Below are positions 15,339 to 22,526 of a DNA stretch of 64,000 nucleotides, piece after piece; the stretch's first letter is position 1; the number at the start of each line of letters is the position of its first letter. This DNA comes from Prochlorococcus sp. AG-409-P01 (GTDB taxonomy: Bacteria > Cyanobacteriota > Cyanobacteriia > PCC-6307 > Cyanobiaceae): assembly GCA_003215335.1 (NCBI GenBank), contig QCKM01000002.1:217799-281798 (forward strand), in the 5' to 3' direction. The translations under genes were made by a program, and so were the position numbers. The notes under the pieces are model-generated. The model had not been told where the DNA came from and ran no database searches. It worked only from the letters and a program-made list of their open reading frames with translations.

Positions 15339-15488
15339 ATGCTTGCCACCATCAGACGAGTACACGACTCAACGCTTGATAGGTATAGAAGGTTGGGTCT
15401 GAATAATTCCACGATTGCCTGGTTGCTCTTTGCAGAAGGAATATTTGTGGTTCTAGCTGGCAAAACAGTTCTTGGATTCATTGCATAA
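15339..15488 (+). CDS. 49-aa membrane protein, seventh gene of the cassette
   Basis: MLATIRRVHDSTLDRYRRLG then GLNNSTIAWLLFAEGIFVVL: a basic amphipathic start and one membrane helix. The ATG follows the upstream stop without a gap. Last gene of the cassette; a repeat copy follows 100 bp later. Confidence 0.65.
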   Translation: MLATIRRVHDSTLDRYRRLGLNNSTIAWLLFAEGIFVVLAGKTVLGFIA

Positions 15489-15592
15489 AAAAATCACTGG
15501 CACTTGGATACAGTAAAGAAAAGAGAAGGGACTTTGAGGTTTCATTCGAACCGACCATTATCGCCAAGATTACAGACCATGACTAGAATTAA

Positions 15593-15677
15593 CTACTGGC
15601 TAATGAAAAGTTCCCTTTAGGTGATAACAACCGATCTCAGCGAATCAGGAATTTCTATTCAAACTTTATGCAAACTT
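15593..15677 (+). repeat. EVE-start repeat copy
   Basis: AATTAACTACTGGCTAATGA, spacer, GATCTCAGCGAATC, then units TATTCAAACTT/TATGCAAACTT (15656-15677). Nearly identical to 16708-16797 apart from the units. Confidence 0.85.
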
Positions 15678-15704
15678 GCAATGCAATAGAAATAAGCATC
15701 TCAC

Positions 15705-16100
15705 TTATTTGATAGGACCTTTTATTAGATCCACAATATTTGGCCAAGCATCTAGCAATTCTTTAAGAGCTTTTCTGTTTGGTGTATACAAGATGCAGGA
15801 AAAAGCACTGATCAGATACCAGAAGAACCACCAACGACTTGTCGCGTAAACAGAAACAAATGAGAAGAGAAAGCTACCTAAGAACAGAAGAAATAGTGAT
15901 CGATTAAAAATTTCAAGAGGCGATTTCCTTAATCTGCGAAATGGTTTCTTCTCAGATCTTCTTTTTTCTTCTTCCTCGTTCTCTTCATTTCTTCTTCTCG
16001 AATCTGCCTGATCCAAAGCATCACTCGCCTTGACAATCTCTGATAGTTTTTCCTCGCTGAAATTCACGAAGGGATCAGAGCCCTCTTCCTTAGAAGCCAT
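15705..16100 (-). CDS. Two-helix membrane protein with charged N-terminus (131 aa)
   Basis: An acidic/basic N-terminal domain (residues 1-65, NEENEEEEKRRSEKKPFRR), then two membrane segments and the conserved tail TPNRKALKELLDAWPNI. It is a paralogue of the 104-aa protein at 44305-44619, which lacks the first membrane helix through an internal deletion. Divergent from the 62-aa membrane protein at 16214; relatives of both genes occur together again at 44.3-44.8 kb, so they may act together. Function unknown. Confidence 0.8.
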   Translation of the reverse strand: MASKEEGSDPFVNFSEEKLSEIVKASDALDQADSRRRNEENEEEEKRRSEKKPFRRLRKSPLEIFNRSLFLLFLGSFLFSFVSVYATSRWWFFWYLISAFSCILYTPNRKALKELLDAWPNIVDLIKGPIK

Positions 16101-16213
16101 AAGTTTTAAACGGAATGAGCATAATCTGCGGCTTTTCCCTCCATGAACAGACTATCCAATCAAGAGCCTCAGAAAACAGCTAGAAAGGAAGTGCACAGGA
16201 AATCAGAAATTCA

Positions 16214-16402
16214 GTGCTAGCTGACCCCTATTCGGTTCTGCTTCTAGTTGGACTCATCTTCATGGGTACACAGCTTTATTTGCTGCTCTCGATCGTCAAG
16301 AACAACAAAGGTGAAAGATTTTTCTTTGATCGAACTCAGATGTATGCGATTCAACTACGGATAGAGAAGCTCTTCGGGCAGATCCATACGAGGAAGGATT
16401 AA
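16214..16402 (+). CDS. Small membrane protein with FF-RT-MY-IQ-RIE motif (62 aa)
   Basis: One membrane helix (residues 6-27), then NKGERFFFDRTQMYAIQLRI and ending IHTRKD. The 57-aa protein at 44671-44844 has GERLFFNRTRMYSIQIRLEQ and the same IHTRKD end; the 61-aa protein at 32126 is a more distant relative. A GTG start at 16214 gives a full helix; no better start is seen. Function unknown. Confidence 0.75.
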   Translation: MLADPYSVLLLVGLIFMGTQLYLLLSIVKNNKGERFFFDRTQMYAIQLRIEKLFGQIHTRKD

Positions 16403-16409
16403 AGCCTGA

Positions 16410-16589
16410 ATGAGATACCTCATTACGAGACAGGATGGAGAGAAGGACGACATCACCTCTTAAAGCTTTGACAACTACAACGATGCCTATGCCTACGACT
16501 TAATTGAAGAGATCTGCGGAGATATGTGCTGCTCAGATGCTGACTACGAAGATCGTCCTTACTACGAGATCATTGAGGTAAAAGATTGA
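16410..16589 (+). pseudogene. Interrupted copy of the 57-aa acidic CCSDADYEDRPYY protein
   Basis: The frame MRYLITRQDGEKDDITS reaches TAA at 16461-16463 (codon 18), where the intact copy at 29881-30054 has CAA. Reading on in frame gives DMCCSDADYEDRPYYEII, which matches the intact copy almost perfectly up to the same stop. One nonsense mutation therefore explains the loss. Restart at an internal codon is not obvious. Confidence 0.75.
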
Positions 16590-16707
16590 GCCATTTGGTC
16601 GATAATGGACTTGGACAAGATTCTTCCAAAATCCGCTTGATACTCTTTGTTTCAGGTGAAGTTACTCTAATCCTTTAAATCATAGTTATACCAAGCAAAT
16701 GAGCGAA

Positions 16708-16797
16708 ATTAACTACTGGCTAATGAAAAGTTCCCTTTAGGTGATAACAACCGATCTCAGCGAATCAGGAATTTCTATCCAAACTTTATCCAAACTA
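16708..16797 (+). repeat. EVE-start repeat copy
   Basis: AATTAACTACTGGCTAATGA, GATCTCAGCGAATC and units TATCCAAACTT/TATCCAAACTA (16776-16797), followed by GAGAAATGG and an 8-codon frame (MEEEKTRA). Confidence 0.85.
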
Positions 16798-16894
16798 GAG
16801 AAATGGAAGAAGAGAAAACGAGGGCTTAATGATGAAAATGGTTATCGTTATCACCATCTGATATTTTTATAGAGCGATTGTCATTGTCCAAAGA

Positions 16895-17680
16895 ATGAGC
16901 CAAACATGGCTGATCTCGGGTTCACCAGGCTGCGGCAAAACCAGCTGGATACTCAAAACAATGCAAGGCCATCAAGGTAAATGCGGATATTTGCGACTAG
17001 ATGGCTATGCCTCTAAGGGACTAGAGCAGGTATCTGACTCAGGAATCGATAAGGCATTTCTCAAGGATCAATTCCCTCAACTAATAGATCTATCGGATTC
17101 CCATCATGCCTCCAGATCTCAACAAGGCGACCTGCTCACATTGATTGAGCTTCCCCAGTTTCAGGCTCCTCAGCATGCAGGCCTAACGGATATGGATCCT
17201 CGCGTCAAAAATCAGCTTGAAACCTTGCAACTTCATCCTGATAGGCATCTCCACTTTGGTCGGGATCCTGAATTGCCAAACAAAGACACATTGGAATTCA
17301 AAAAACTTGAATCCTTCAGCCTCAGTCTTAATACCAGCGTCTGGGATCCACCCAGCCTGAATACCTTTTGGTTCGAGCTAGTGAACGGAGCATATGGCGA
17401 CGTCTATCGAGCTAAGGGCTTGATGAACTTGCCAGATGGGCGCTCTATTTTCTTCAACTGGATCGTGAGCCAAGAAAGCTCACAGTTCCTTCCACTTCAA
17501 GAAATTTCAGATCCAAATGGGAGACCTCGCAGCTTGTCTGAGCTTGTTGTCCAAGGAAAACATCTTGATTGCCTACGCATTCAATCAACGATCGACCTCT
17601 GCCTACTAAACGATGCCGTACTTGAGATGCATCAAATGCCTCTTAGGGATCGACAAAAAGAAGCTCTTCCCTCAACCTAA
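16895..17680 (+). CDS. P-loop GTPase-like protein (CobW/G3E type, degenerate)
   Basis: 261 aa beginning with WLISGSPGCGKTSWIL, a Walker A motif as in the CobW family of metal-chaperone GTPases, and a C-terminal half (LNTFWFELVNGAYGDVYRAK) like the CobW C-terminal domain. The usual metal-binding CxCC loop is not visible and the NKxD motif is not obvious, so GTPase activity is uncertain. It is followed after 5 bp by two metallophosphoesterase-like genes with overlapping ends: a three-gene operon. This segment is visibly GC-richer than its surroundings, which suggests separate ancestry. Confidence 0.7.
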   Translation: MSQTWLISGSPGCGKTSWILKTMQGHQGKCGYLRLDGYASKGLEQVSDSGIDKAFLKDQFPQLIDLSDSHHASRSQQGDLLTLIELPQFQAPQHAGLTDMDPRVKNQLETLQLHPDRHLHFGRDPELPNKDTLEFKKLESFSLSLNTSVWDPPSLNTFWFELVNGAYGDVYRAKGLMNLPDGRSIFFNWIVSQESSQFLPLQEISDPNGRPRSLSELVVQGKHLDCLRIQSTIDLCLLNDAVLEMHQMPLRDRQKEALPST

Positions 17681-17685
17681 TCGCC

Positions 17686-18501
17686 ATGCATCACGCAATT
17701 ATCTCCTGCCTACACGCCAACCTCCCTGCAGTAGAAGCTGTCTTGAATGACATTGATAAGCAGGGGATTGACACCATTACCTGTCTTGGTGATCTAGTTG
17801 GCTATGGCCCCCAACCCAACGAAGTGGTTGAGCTGATACGGAAGCGTGGCATCGCGACCTGCCAGGGCTGCTGGGATGAAGATATCATCGATGGTCTTAA
17901 TGCCTGCGAGTGCAGCTATCCTTCTCAGCTAGCAGAAAGACGCGGGCACCTGGCCCACCAATGGACAGATGATCAGTTAACGGACGAAAACAAATGTTTT
18001 TTAGCCAGCCTCCCAACATCATTACGTCGTGATCGACTCCTCTTTGTGCATGGAAGTCCAAACAGTCAGCATGAGTATCTTCTGCCAGACATGGATGCAT
18101 TTGCGGCTCTCGAGCGAGTAGAAACAGCGGGGGCCGATATTCTGTTTTGCGGGCATACTCACCAGCCTTATGTACGTGAATTGAGAGATGGATCTATTCG
18201 TGTGCGTTTACAGAGTGCCGAGCATGGCAATGATCAGGGCGAAGAACTAACCCTGCCGATGCGCAAAATCGTCAATGCTGGATCAGTGGGTGAGCCACGT
18301 CATGGAAGTACAAATGCCACCTATGTAATTCACAACGACGCAACTGACGAAGTTGAGATAAAAGAGGTGGCCTATGACGTTGCTCGAACGTGTCAAGCGA
18401 TTATCGAGGCAGGGCTACCGAAAGTCTTCGCATGGCGACTGAGTCATGGTTTTGAATTCGCCGAGCAGGCCGAAGATGCAAGTCATGTGTGTGAACGATG
18501 A
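17686..18501 (+). CDS. Calcineurin-like metallophosphoesterase with altered metal ligands
   Basis: 271 aa with the family order: SCLHANLPAVEAVL (motif I), GDLVGYGP (motif II), GCWDED (motif III), VHGSP (motif IV) and GHTHQPY (motif V). In active relatives motif I is DxH and motif III is GNHD/E; here the Asp is Cys and the Asn is Cys. The fold is clear, but metal binding may be altered or use Cys. It overlaps the next gene by 4 bp. Substrate unknown. Confidence 0.8.
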   Translation: MHHAIISCLHANLPAVEAVLNDIDKQGIDTITCLGDLVGYGPQPNEVVELIRKRGIATCQGCWDEDIIDGLNACECSYPSQLAERRGHLAHQWTDDQLTDENKCFLASLPTSLRRDRLLFVHGSPNSQHEYLLPDMDAFAALERVETAGADILFCGHTHQPYVRELRDGSIRVRLQSAEHGNDQGEELTLPMRKIVNAGSVGEPRHGSTNATYVIHNDATDEVEIKEVAYDVARTCQAIIEAGLPKVFAWRLSHGFEFAEQAEDASHVCER

Positions 18502-19211
18502 TTGAAAGATGGGCACTAGTAAGTGGTCTACGCGGAGATCTCGAGACCTATGAGCTAATTCAACGGGATCTAAAGAAGACTCGTGGAGTTACAGCCTTAT
18601 TTGTCCTTGGAGACCTAGTCGGGCCCGAACGCAACTGTGACGCACTGTTGGATCGACTAAGAAATCCCCATCGCGGCGATTTAAAACCAGATTGCATCTA
18701 TGGCTGGTGGGAAGAGCAACTACTTGCAGAGCGTGGGTTTCGTGGTGAACGCAAAGCTGATGCTCTGCGGCTCAGCCAAGGTGAAGACACAGTCAGCGCA
18801 CTGCTGAATACGGTTAATCCTTCTCACCTGAAATGGCTGGCATCACTGCAATTTGGCTTCATTGAACTTGACTGTGCACTCATCCATGGGAGCTCTTCAG
18901 ACGTGGGTGACAACCTCACAGCTGAAACATCTCCACTGATCCTCCTTGATCGACTCACCCGTCTCAATGTGAACAGACTGTTCACAGCGCGCAGTACTAA
19001 ACAATTTCATCTTGAACTGACTGGAGGAGGGATCAATTCACAAGTAAAGGATCTGAACGGTAAACGTGAACAACAACAGGAAGTTCCCAAGCGAAGCGTG
19101 ATTGGAATTGGAGCTGGCTTGAATTACACCCTTTATGACATTGGTAGCGATAAAACGCACTTCCTTACCGCCGGCAGCAAAACAAATCCCAAAGGGAAGG
19201 GTTTCGCATAA
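18498..19211 (+). CDS. Second metallophosphoesterase-like protein, probably inactive
   Basis: 237 aa, paralogous to the preceding gene (ALFVLGDLVGPERN keeps motif II and LIHGSSSD keeps motif IV). Motif I has become VSGLRGD, motif III is GWWEEQ and the final GHTH is missing, so catalysis by the usual mechanism is unlikely. The start overlaps the upstream stop (ATGA). It may serve as a regulatory partner of the first phosphoesterase. GC-rich like its neighbours. Confidence 0.75.
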   Translation: MIERWALVSGLRGDLETYELIQRDLKKTRGVTALFVLGDLVGPERNCDALLDRLRNPHRGDLKPDCIYGWWEEQLLAERGFRGERKADALRLSQGEDTVSALLNTVNPSHLKWLASLQFGFIELDCALIHGSSSDVGDNLTAETSPLILLDRLTRLNVNRLFTARSTKQFHLELTGGGINSQVKDLNGKREQQQEVPKRSVIGIGAGLNYTLYDIGSDKTHFLTAGSKTNPKGKGFA

Positions 19212-19382
19212 ACCTCGTCATTATTTTGAGAGAGAGATTGATAGCCACAAATATTGCTCAGTAGGATCAAAAGCTCTATGAATAGAGAAGAAAACGTAGG
19301 CATTTGATGGGTTTCAACGCCCAAAAAAGCCTATAAACAACAACTTTTATCCCCCGAATCCCTTGCTATGGCTGATATCCAG

Positions 19383-19466
19383 TGGTGGCTAATGAAAAGT
19401 TCCTTTTGAGTGATAGCACGCGATTTCAGCGAATCAGGAATTTCTATCCAAACTTTATCCAAACTA
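19383..19466 (+). repeat. EVE-start repeat copy
   Basis: GTGGCTAATGAAAAGTTCC, spacer with GATTTCAGCGAATC, units TATCCAAACTT/TATCCAAACTA (19445-19466). The downstream GAGAAATGG supplies the start codon of the 40-aa acidic gene. Confidence 0.85.
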
Positions 19467-19471
19467 GAGAA

Positions 19472-19594
19472 ATGGTGAAAATGGGAGAAGAAAAGCCTCT
19501 TGCGAATAAAGAAGAGAACAAAGAAAAGGAGGAGAACTCTCTACTGAATTATGAGTACGACGAAGATGACGATGGCGTCGACTGGGAGACCTGA
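19472..19594 (+). CDS. Small acidic protein (40 aa) directly behind a repeat
   Basis: MVKMGEEKPLANKEENKEKE then SLLNYEYDEDDDGVDWET. It has the same length and layout as the 40-aa protein at 30068-30190 (SLLTYEYEQNAGPVDMET), also directly behind a repeat copy. The start codon lies in the GAGAAATGG that ends the repeat, so the repeat provides the leader of this gene. No structure or role known. Confidence 0.7.
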   Translation: MVKMGEEKPLANKEENKEKEENSLLNYEYDEDDDGVDWET

Positions 19595-19724
19595 AAGAAT
19601 TATAAGTACTCCTACGTTTAATTAAAATTAAACCCATATAGTTCATATTCAATGTTTATTTTTACATATATCCTGATTTATTTCTCTATAGATCAATACA
19701 GAAAAATATTTGTCATTGATCATC

Positions 19725-20129
19725 TTACATCGCAATATTAACTCCTTCCTTAGTGACTATTTCAACTACTCTCTGCATATCGTCAAGAGAACTTGAATTT
19801 GCTTCCAAGCTTGTAAATACTGATTCGACGCCTCCTGGCTGTGCAACCATTACATACCTAGTGTTCTTCTGTTTAGATAGTGGAGCATGAATTGTTCCAG
19901 CAGGGACATCAATTGAACGCCCAGCCGAAATAATTGTACTTACGCCATTTAAATTAAGGTCTAATTCACCTTCAAGCACAACATAAGTCTCATCCCAATC
20001 ATGAGAATGAGGTGGTTGACCTACTCCTTCTGGGGTCTCAAATTCTAAGAAACTATATTTACCATTCGTATCAGTAGAAATTAGTCTTAGAGTTACTTTG
20101 TCTCCTAATACTTCAATTGTTGTTGCCAT
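19725..20129 (-). CDS. Cupin domain protein (134 aa)
   Basis: Single cupin barrel: GVGQPPHSHDWDETYVVLEG forms motif 1 (two His and Glu as metal ligands) and DVPAGTIHAPLSK forms motif 2. Length fits a single-domain cupin such as a quercetinase-like or sugar-binding protein. The last 30 residues are a helical extension. Stands alone on the minus strand in a repeat-rich stretch. Substrate not predictable. Confidence 0.85.
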   Translation of the reverse strand: MATTIEVLGDKVTLRLISTDTNGKYSFLEFETPEGVGQPPHSHDWDETYVVLEGELDLNLNGVSTIISAGRSIDVPAGTIHAPLSKQKNTRYVMVAQPGGVESVFTSLEANSSSLDDMQRVVEIVTKEGVNIAM

Positions 20130-20194
20130 AATCCTGCAAGAAAATTGAGTTCATTTTATACGCATGGATGTAAAAAGAGTTTCTCGTATTAGCT

Positions 20195-20335
20195 AATGAA
20201 GACTTCTCATTGAGTGACATCAACGAATCTCAGCCAAAGCTGGTTGAGGTGCCGCAAAAGATAATGCAAGAAAAGCAAATAACAATCGCATAGGTTGTAC
20301 CAAATCACTGAAGTATGTCCCAACTATGTCCTAAC
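20195..20335 (+). repeat. Decayed EVE-start repeat with a different unit type
   Basis: AGCTAATGAAGACTTCTCATTG, ACGAATCTCAGCC and then units TATGTCCCAAC/TATGTCCTAAC (20314-20335). The units differ from other copies yet agree with each other. Confidence 0.65.
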
Positions 20336-20369
20336 AGCTAACAAAGGCTAGAAGCGGTGCATGATTAGC

Positions 20370-20867
20370 TTAGTTTTCTATTTTTATAGTCGGCCCTGTG
20401 CCTCTTAGTTTTATCCCTGACCAATTTTCCAAGTCTCTTCTGAATTGATTTGAGCGCGCTTCATGCGAAAACCTAATCAAGGCAATCCGAGTTTTTCCTG
20501 AGGAGGCTTTGTATGTAATCCAAAAATGGTTCTGACAGCTAGGCCTGCCAAACCTTTGAGAAATTGGCACGCAGAGTGCTCCATGATCTGATCTGTTTTG
20601 CTCTGAGTCTCTGTTAATCATGAACAGGAGCCATTTTTGAGAAATTTCTAAAACCTGATCTTGTAAAACTCCAGTTCCATCATTAACGATTATTCTTTGC
20701 CCCCTGAATTTCACTTTGCAGGACTTATTTCTAATGCTTCCACACCAAGCGTCATAAATTCTTTTGGAGACAATGCTTCCTTCCATTCCATCTTCTGCAT
20801 CTCCTAACCCAGCCCAGGAAGGCGAGAAAAGACCAATCAGAAGAGGGAGTAGCAGTAAGCGACGCAT
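20370..20867 (-). CDS. Secreted protein (165 aa), paralogue of 755-1327
   Basis: Signal peptide MRRLLLLPLLIGLFSPSWA, then YDAWCGSIRNKSCKVKFRGQ, a middle part with two more cysteines and a tail ending GPTIKIEN. Shares the DAWC-x-KC-x-V-x-FRG block with 755-1327. It starts 2 bp after the stop of the 84-aa secreted gene, the same gene order as 1571-755. A fragment of its 3' end recurs at 29356-29425. Extracytoplasmic; function unknown. Confidence 0.8.
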   Translation of the reverse strand: MRRLLLLPLLIGLFSPSWAGLGDAEDGMEGSIVSKRIYDAWCGSIRNKSCKVKFRGQRIIVNDGTGVLQDQVLEISQKWLLFMINRDSEQNRSDHGALCVPISQRFGRPSCQNHFWITYKASSGKTRIALIRFSHEARSNQFRRDLENWSGIKLRGTGPTIKIEN

Positions 20868-20869
20868 GA

Positions 20870-21124
20870 TTATTTGCCTATGACGCAGTAATACCTGAGG
20901 TTATCTATAAAATTATCCCTGAAGGATTTAGTAGATGGGTTGTTTCTGTCAGTGAGCTTTTTGCCCTCACTTTCACACGTTGCAAGGCTCTTCATTTCTA
21001 TCTTTTCTAAGGTTGCCCCGCCGTAACTATTTTTGCCTACGCCTATAAGTAGCCAATAACTTTCAGCATTAGCGGCAGTGGGTAGAGCTAGTCCAGCAAG
21101 TAATGGAAGTAGTAAGCGCTTCAT
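20870..21124 (-). CDS. Small secreted protein (84 aa), paralogue of 1933-2169
   Basis: Signal peptide MKRLLLPLLAGLALPTAANA, then ESYWLLIG, LATCESEGKK and C-terminal RYYCVIGK. The ATG at 21124 marks the signal peptide; frames further upstream read through a short leader-like frame (21132-21178) that is also present before 1933. First gene of a two-gene unit with 20370-20867. About 250 bp of upstream DNA, including a repeat copy, matches the 1.7-1.9 kb module. Confidence 0.8.
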   Translation of the reverse strand: MKRLLLPLLAGLALPTAANAESYWLLIGVGKNSYGGATLEKIEMKSLATCESEGKKLTDRNNPSTKSFRDNFIDNLRYYCVIGK

Positions 21125-21273
21125 ATCTGAATTATGCAGCTTTTGCCGTTTGATTTCTTTTGGCGTAAAGGTCAGGCATGTCATCAGATATAAAACATGC
21201 TTCTCTTGCTTTGGTTATTAGTAATAGAAACTTGATTGAAATAGAATAGAAATAAGAGGGCGAGAATGTTAAG

Positions 21274-21421
21274 CCATCCAAACACCATCCACACATCGCA
21301 ATATCGCTAAAATCCCATGGCACTACAGGAACCTAACTACTGGCTAATGAAAAGTTATAAACCATTGATACCAAGGGATTAGAAGGAATTCACAAATCCT
21401 GTTCAAACTCTGTTCAAACTT
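21274..21421 (+). repeat. Full EVE-start repeat with two different unit pairs
   Basis: Units CCATCCAAACA/CCATCCACACA (21274-21295), AATCCCATGGCACTACAGG and ACTGGCTAATGAAAAG, spacer with AGGGATTAGAAGGAATTC, then units TGTTCAAACTC/TGTTCAAACTT (21400-21421). The first unit type matches 1760-1781, and both lead to the same secreted-protein cargo. Confidence 0.85.
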
Positions 21422-21430
21422 TTTCAACCC

Positions 21431-21523
21431 TTAATTCATCAGATAACGCGCCAAGCCAAGTGCAATACAAAGCCCAACGCCTACATTCCAAATCAAAGCT
21501 TGATGTCTTAGAAGCCAACGCAT
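21431..21523 (-). CDS. 30-aa membrane peptide, last gene of the DnaB-like operon
   Basis: MRWLLRHQALIWNVGVGLCI then ALGLARYLMN: a basic start and one membrane helix. An upstream in-frame ATG would add nine residues and overlap the previous gene. Too short to assign. Confidence 0.5.
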   Translation of the reverse strand: MRWLLRHQALIWNVGVGLCIALGLARYLMN

Positions 21524-21530
21524 CAGATGT

Positions 21531-21665
21531 TTACCATTTAGAAGGAGCATCATGCATGAAATACCAACCAACCCATGCCACGAAATTCAAACCAACAACA
21601 AAAGCCCAAACTTTCCAAGGTTGATCTTTATCTGGCTTTGTAGGAGTGAGTTTTTTGAGAGACAT
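21531..21665 (-). CDS. 44-aa membrane protein of the DnaB-like operon
   Basis: MSLKKLTPTKPDKDQPWKVW then FVVGLNFVAWVGWYF, one membrane helix. Its ATG overlaps the DUF2905 stop (TAATG). Confidence 0.65.
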   Translation of the reverse strand: MSLKKLTPTKPDKDQPWKVWAFVVGLNFVAWVGWYFMHDAPSKW

Positions 21666-21868
21666 TAGGAGGATCGGAATAAATTAAGCAGCACCGAAAC
21701 AAGCAAACTAATGACAATACAACTAACGACTGGGAAATAAAACGTTGAGCTTTCTCCCTTCAAAACTATGTCCCCAGGAAGTTGCCCTAAACCCAATTGC
21801 CTTACGTAAGGGTATAGAACACCTATAGCTGCAATTCCAAGTCCGAGAGTAATGAGCAGTTTTTGCAT
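21665..21868 (-). CDS. DUF2905 family membrane protein (67 aa)
   Basis: MQKLLITLGLGIAAIGVLYP then RQLGLGQLPGDIVLKGESST and a second membrane helix: the DUF2905 layout, including the LGQLPGDI loop between two helices. The ATG at 21868 overlaps the upstream stop (TAATG). Function of the family is unknown. Its position in an operon of tiny membrane proteins is notable. Confidence 0.85.
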   Translation of the reverse strand: MQKLLITLGLGIAAIGVLYPYVRQLGLGQLPGDIVLKGESSTFYFPVVSCIVISLLVSVLLNLFRSS

Positions 21869-21990
21869 TATTTTTCTCCAAAAAATCTTTTGACCTGCCA
21901 AACCAAATAGACAGAGGTTGCCGCGAACAGAAATAGTCCGGCAGTTCCTACTGCTCTATTAGCAGCCTCAACAGTTGGCCAGTCATCCAT
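21868..21990 (-). CDS. 40-aa membrane protein of the DnaB-like operon
   Basis: MDDWPTVEAANRAVGTAGLF then VYLVWQVKRFFGEK; one membrane helix. The start lies inside the end of the previous gene (ATGGATGA). Confidence 0.65.
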   Translation of the reverse strand: MDDWPTVEAANRAVGTAGLFLFAATSVYLVWQVKRFFGEK

Positions 21991-22183
21991 CTTTTTGACC
22001 TTTGCCAAATAGGGGCCCAGTAAATAAAAAATAGCCAATGGCTCCAAGAAACAAACCAAAAGCAATTAGGTTGGGGATTATCCCTCCAACAATTGCAGCT
22101 TTAGCAAAATAAGTATTCGCTGCTTCTAGAGCTAAGAACGTCATCACGACAAATACCCTCGCCCAGTTGTCAGCAAAATTCAT
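21983..22183 (-). CDS. 66-aa membrane protein of the DnaB-like operon
   Basis: MNFADNWARVFVVMTFLALE then two to three membrane stretches and a basic end (FGKGQKDG). The TAATG junction with the 35-aa gene fixes the start at 22183. Confidence 0.7.
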   Translation of the reverse strand: MNFADNWARVFVVMTFLALEAANTYFAKAAIVGGIIPNLIAFGLFLGAIGYFLFTGPLFGKGQKDG

Positions 22184-22290
22184 TACCAATCAGGATAGAC
22201 ATAATCATCCCCTATCGGTTCCTCATAGAAGTTTCCTGAATCGATACCTTTTTGATAAGCATTAAGGAACGCAAGTAGTAAACGTTTCAT
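22183..22290 (-). CDS. 35-aa peptide of the DnaB-like operon
   Basis: MKRLLLAFLNAYQKGIDSGN then an acidic aromatic end (GDDYVYPDW). Starts in an ATGA overlap with the 78-aa gene. Confidence 0.55.
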   Translation of the reverse strand: MKRLLLAFLNAYQKGIDSGNFYEEPIGDDYVYPDW

Positions 22291-22523
22291 GAGTAATAAC
22301 GGTCCGCCATTTCTTGGAGCATTTTTCGTATGTGATCGTCTTGAGCATTGGTCTCTTCCTTTAGCTTCTCGCAAGCACCCTTAACTTGCATCCACACTGC
22401 TTCCATGACTTCACGCTCTTCTTCTGAAGGCTTCCATTTAGGTGTTTCCATATAAGCGATAATAGAAGTAATTAAATTGAGTAACGGCAACAGATCTGGA
22501 TTTTGCTTGTTGACTGACTCCAT
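22287..22523 (-). CDS. Helical cytosolic protein (78 aa) after the DnaB-like gene
   Basis: MESVNKQNPDLLPLLNLITS then KPSEEEREVMEAVWMQVKGA and an acidic helix. It starts 3 bp after the helicase stop, so it is co-translated. Not recognised; possibly a helicase partner by context. Confidence 0.7.
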   Translation of the reverse strand: MESVNKQNPDLLPLLNLITSIIAYMETPKWKPSEEEREVMEAVWMQVKGACEKLKEETNAQDDHIRKMLQEMADRYYS

Positions 22524-22526
22524 TTC

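Noticed and set aside
1638..21421. Calling the EVE-start repeats true integron attC sites
   Set aside because: The layout is similar, but the GTTRRRY/RYYYAAC core sites are not conserved and no integron integrase is present in the window.
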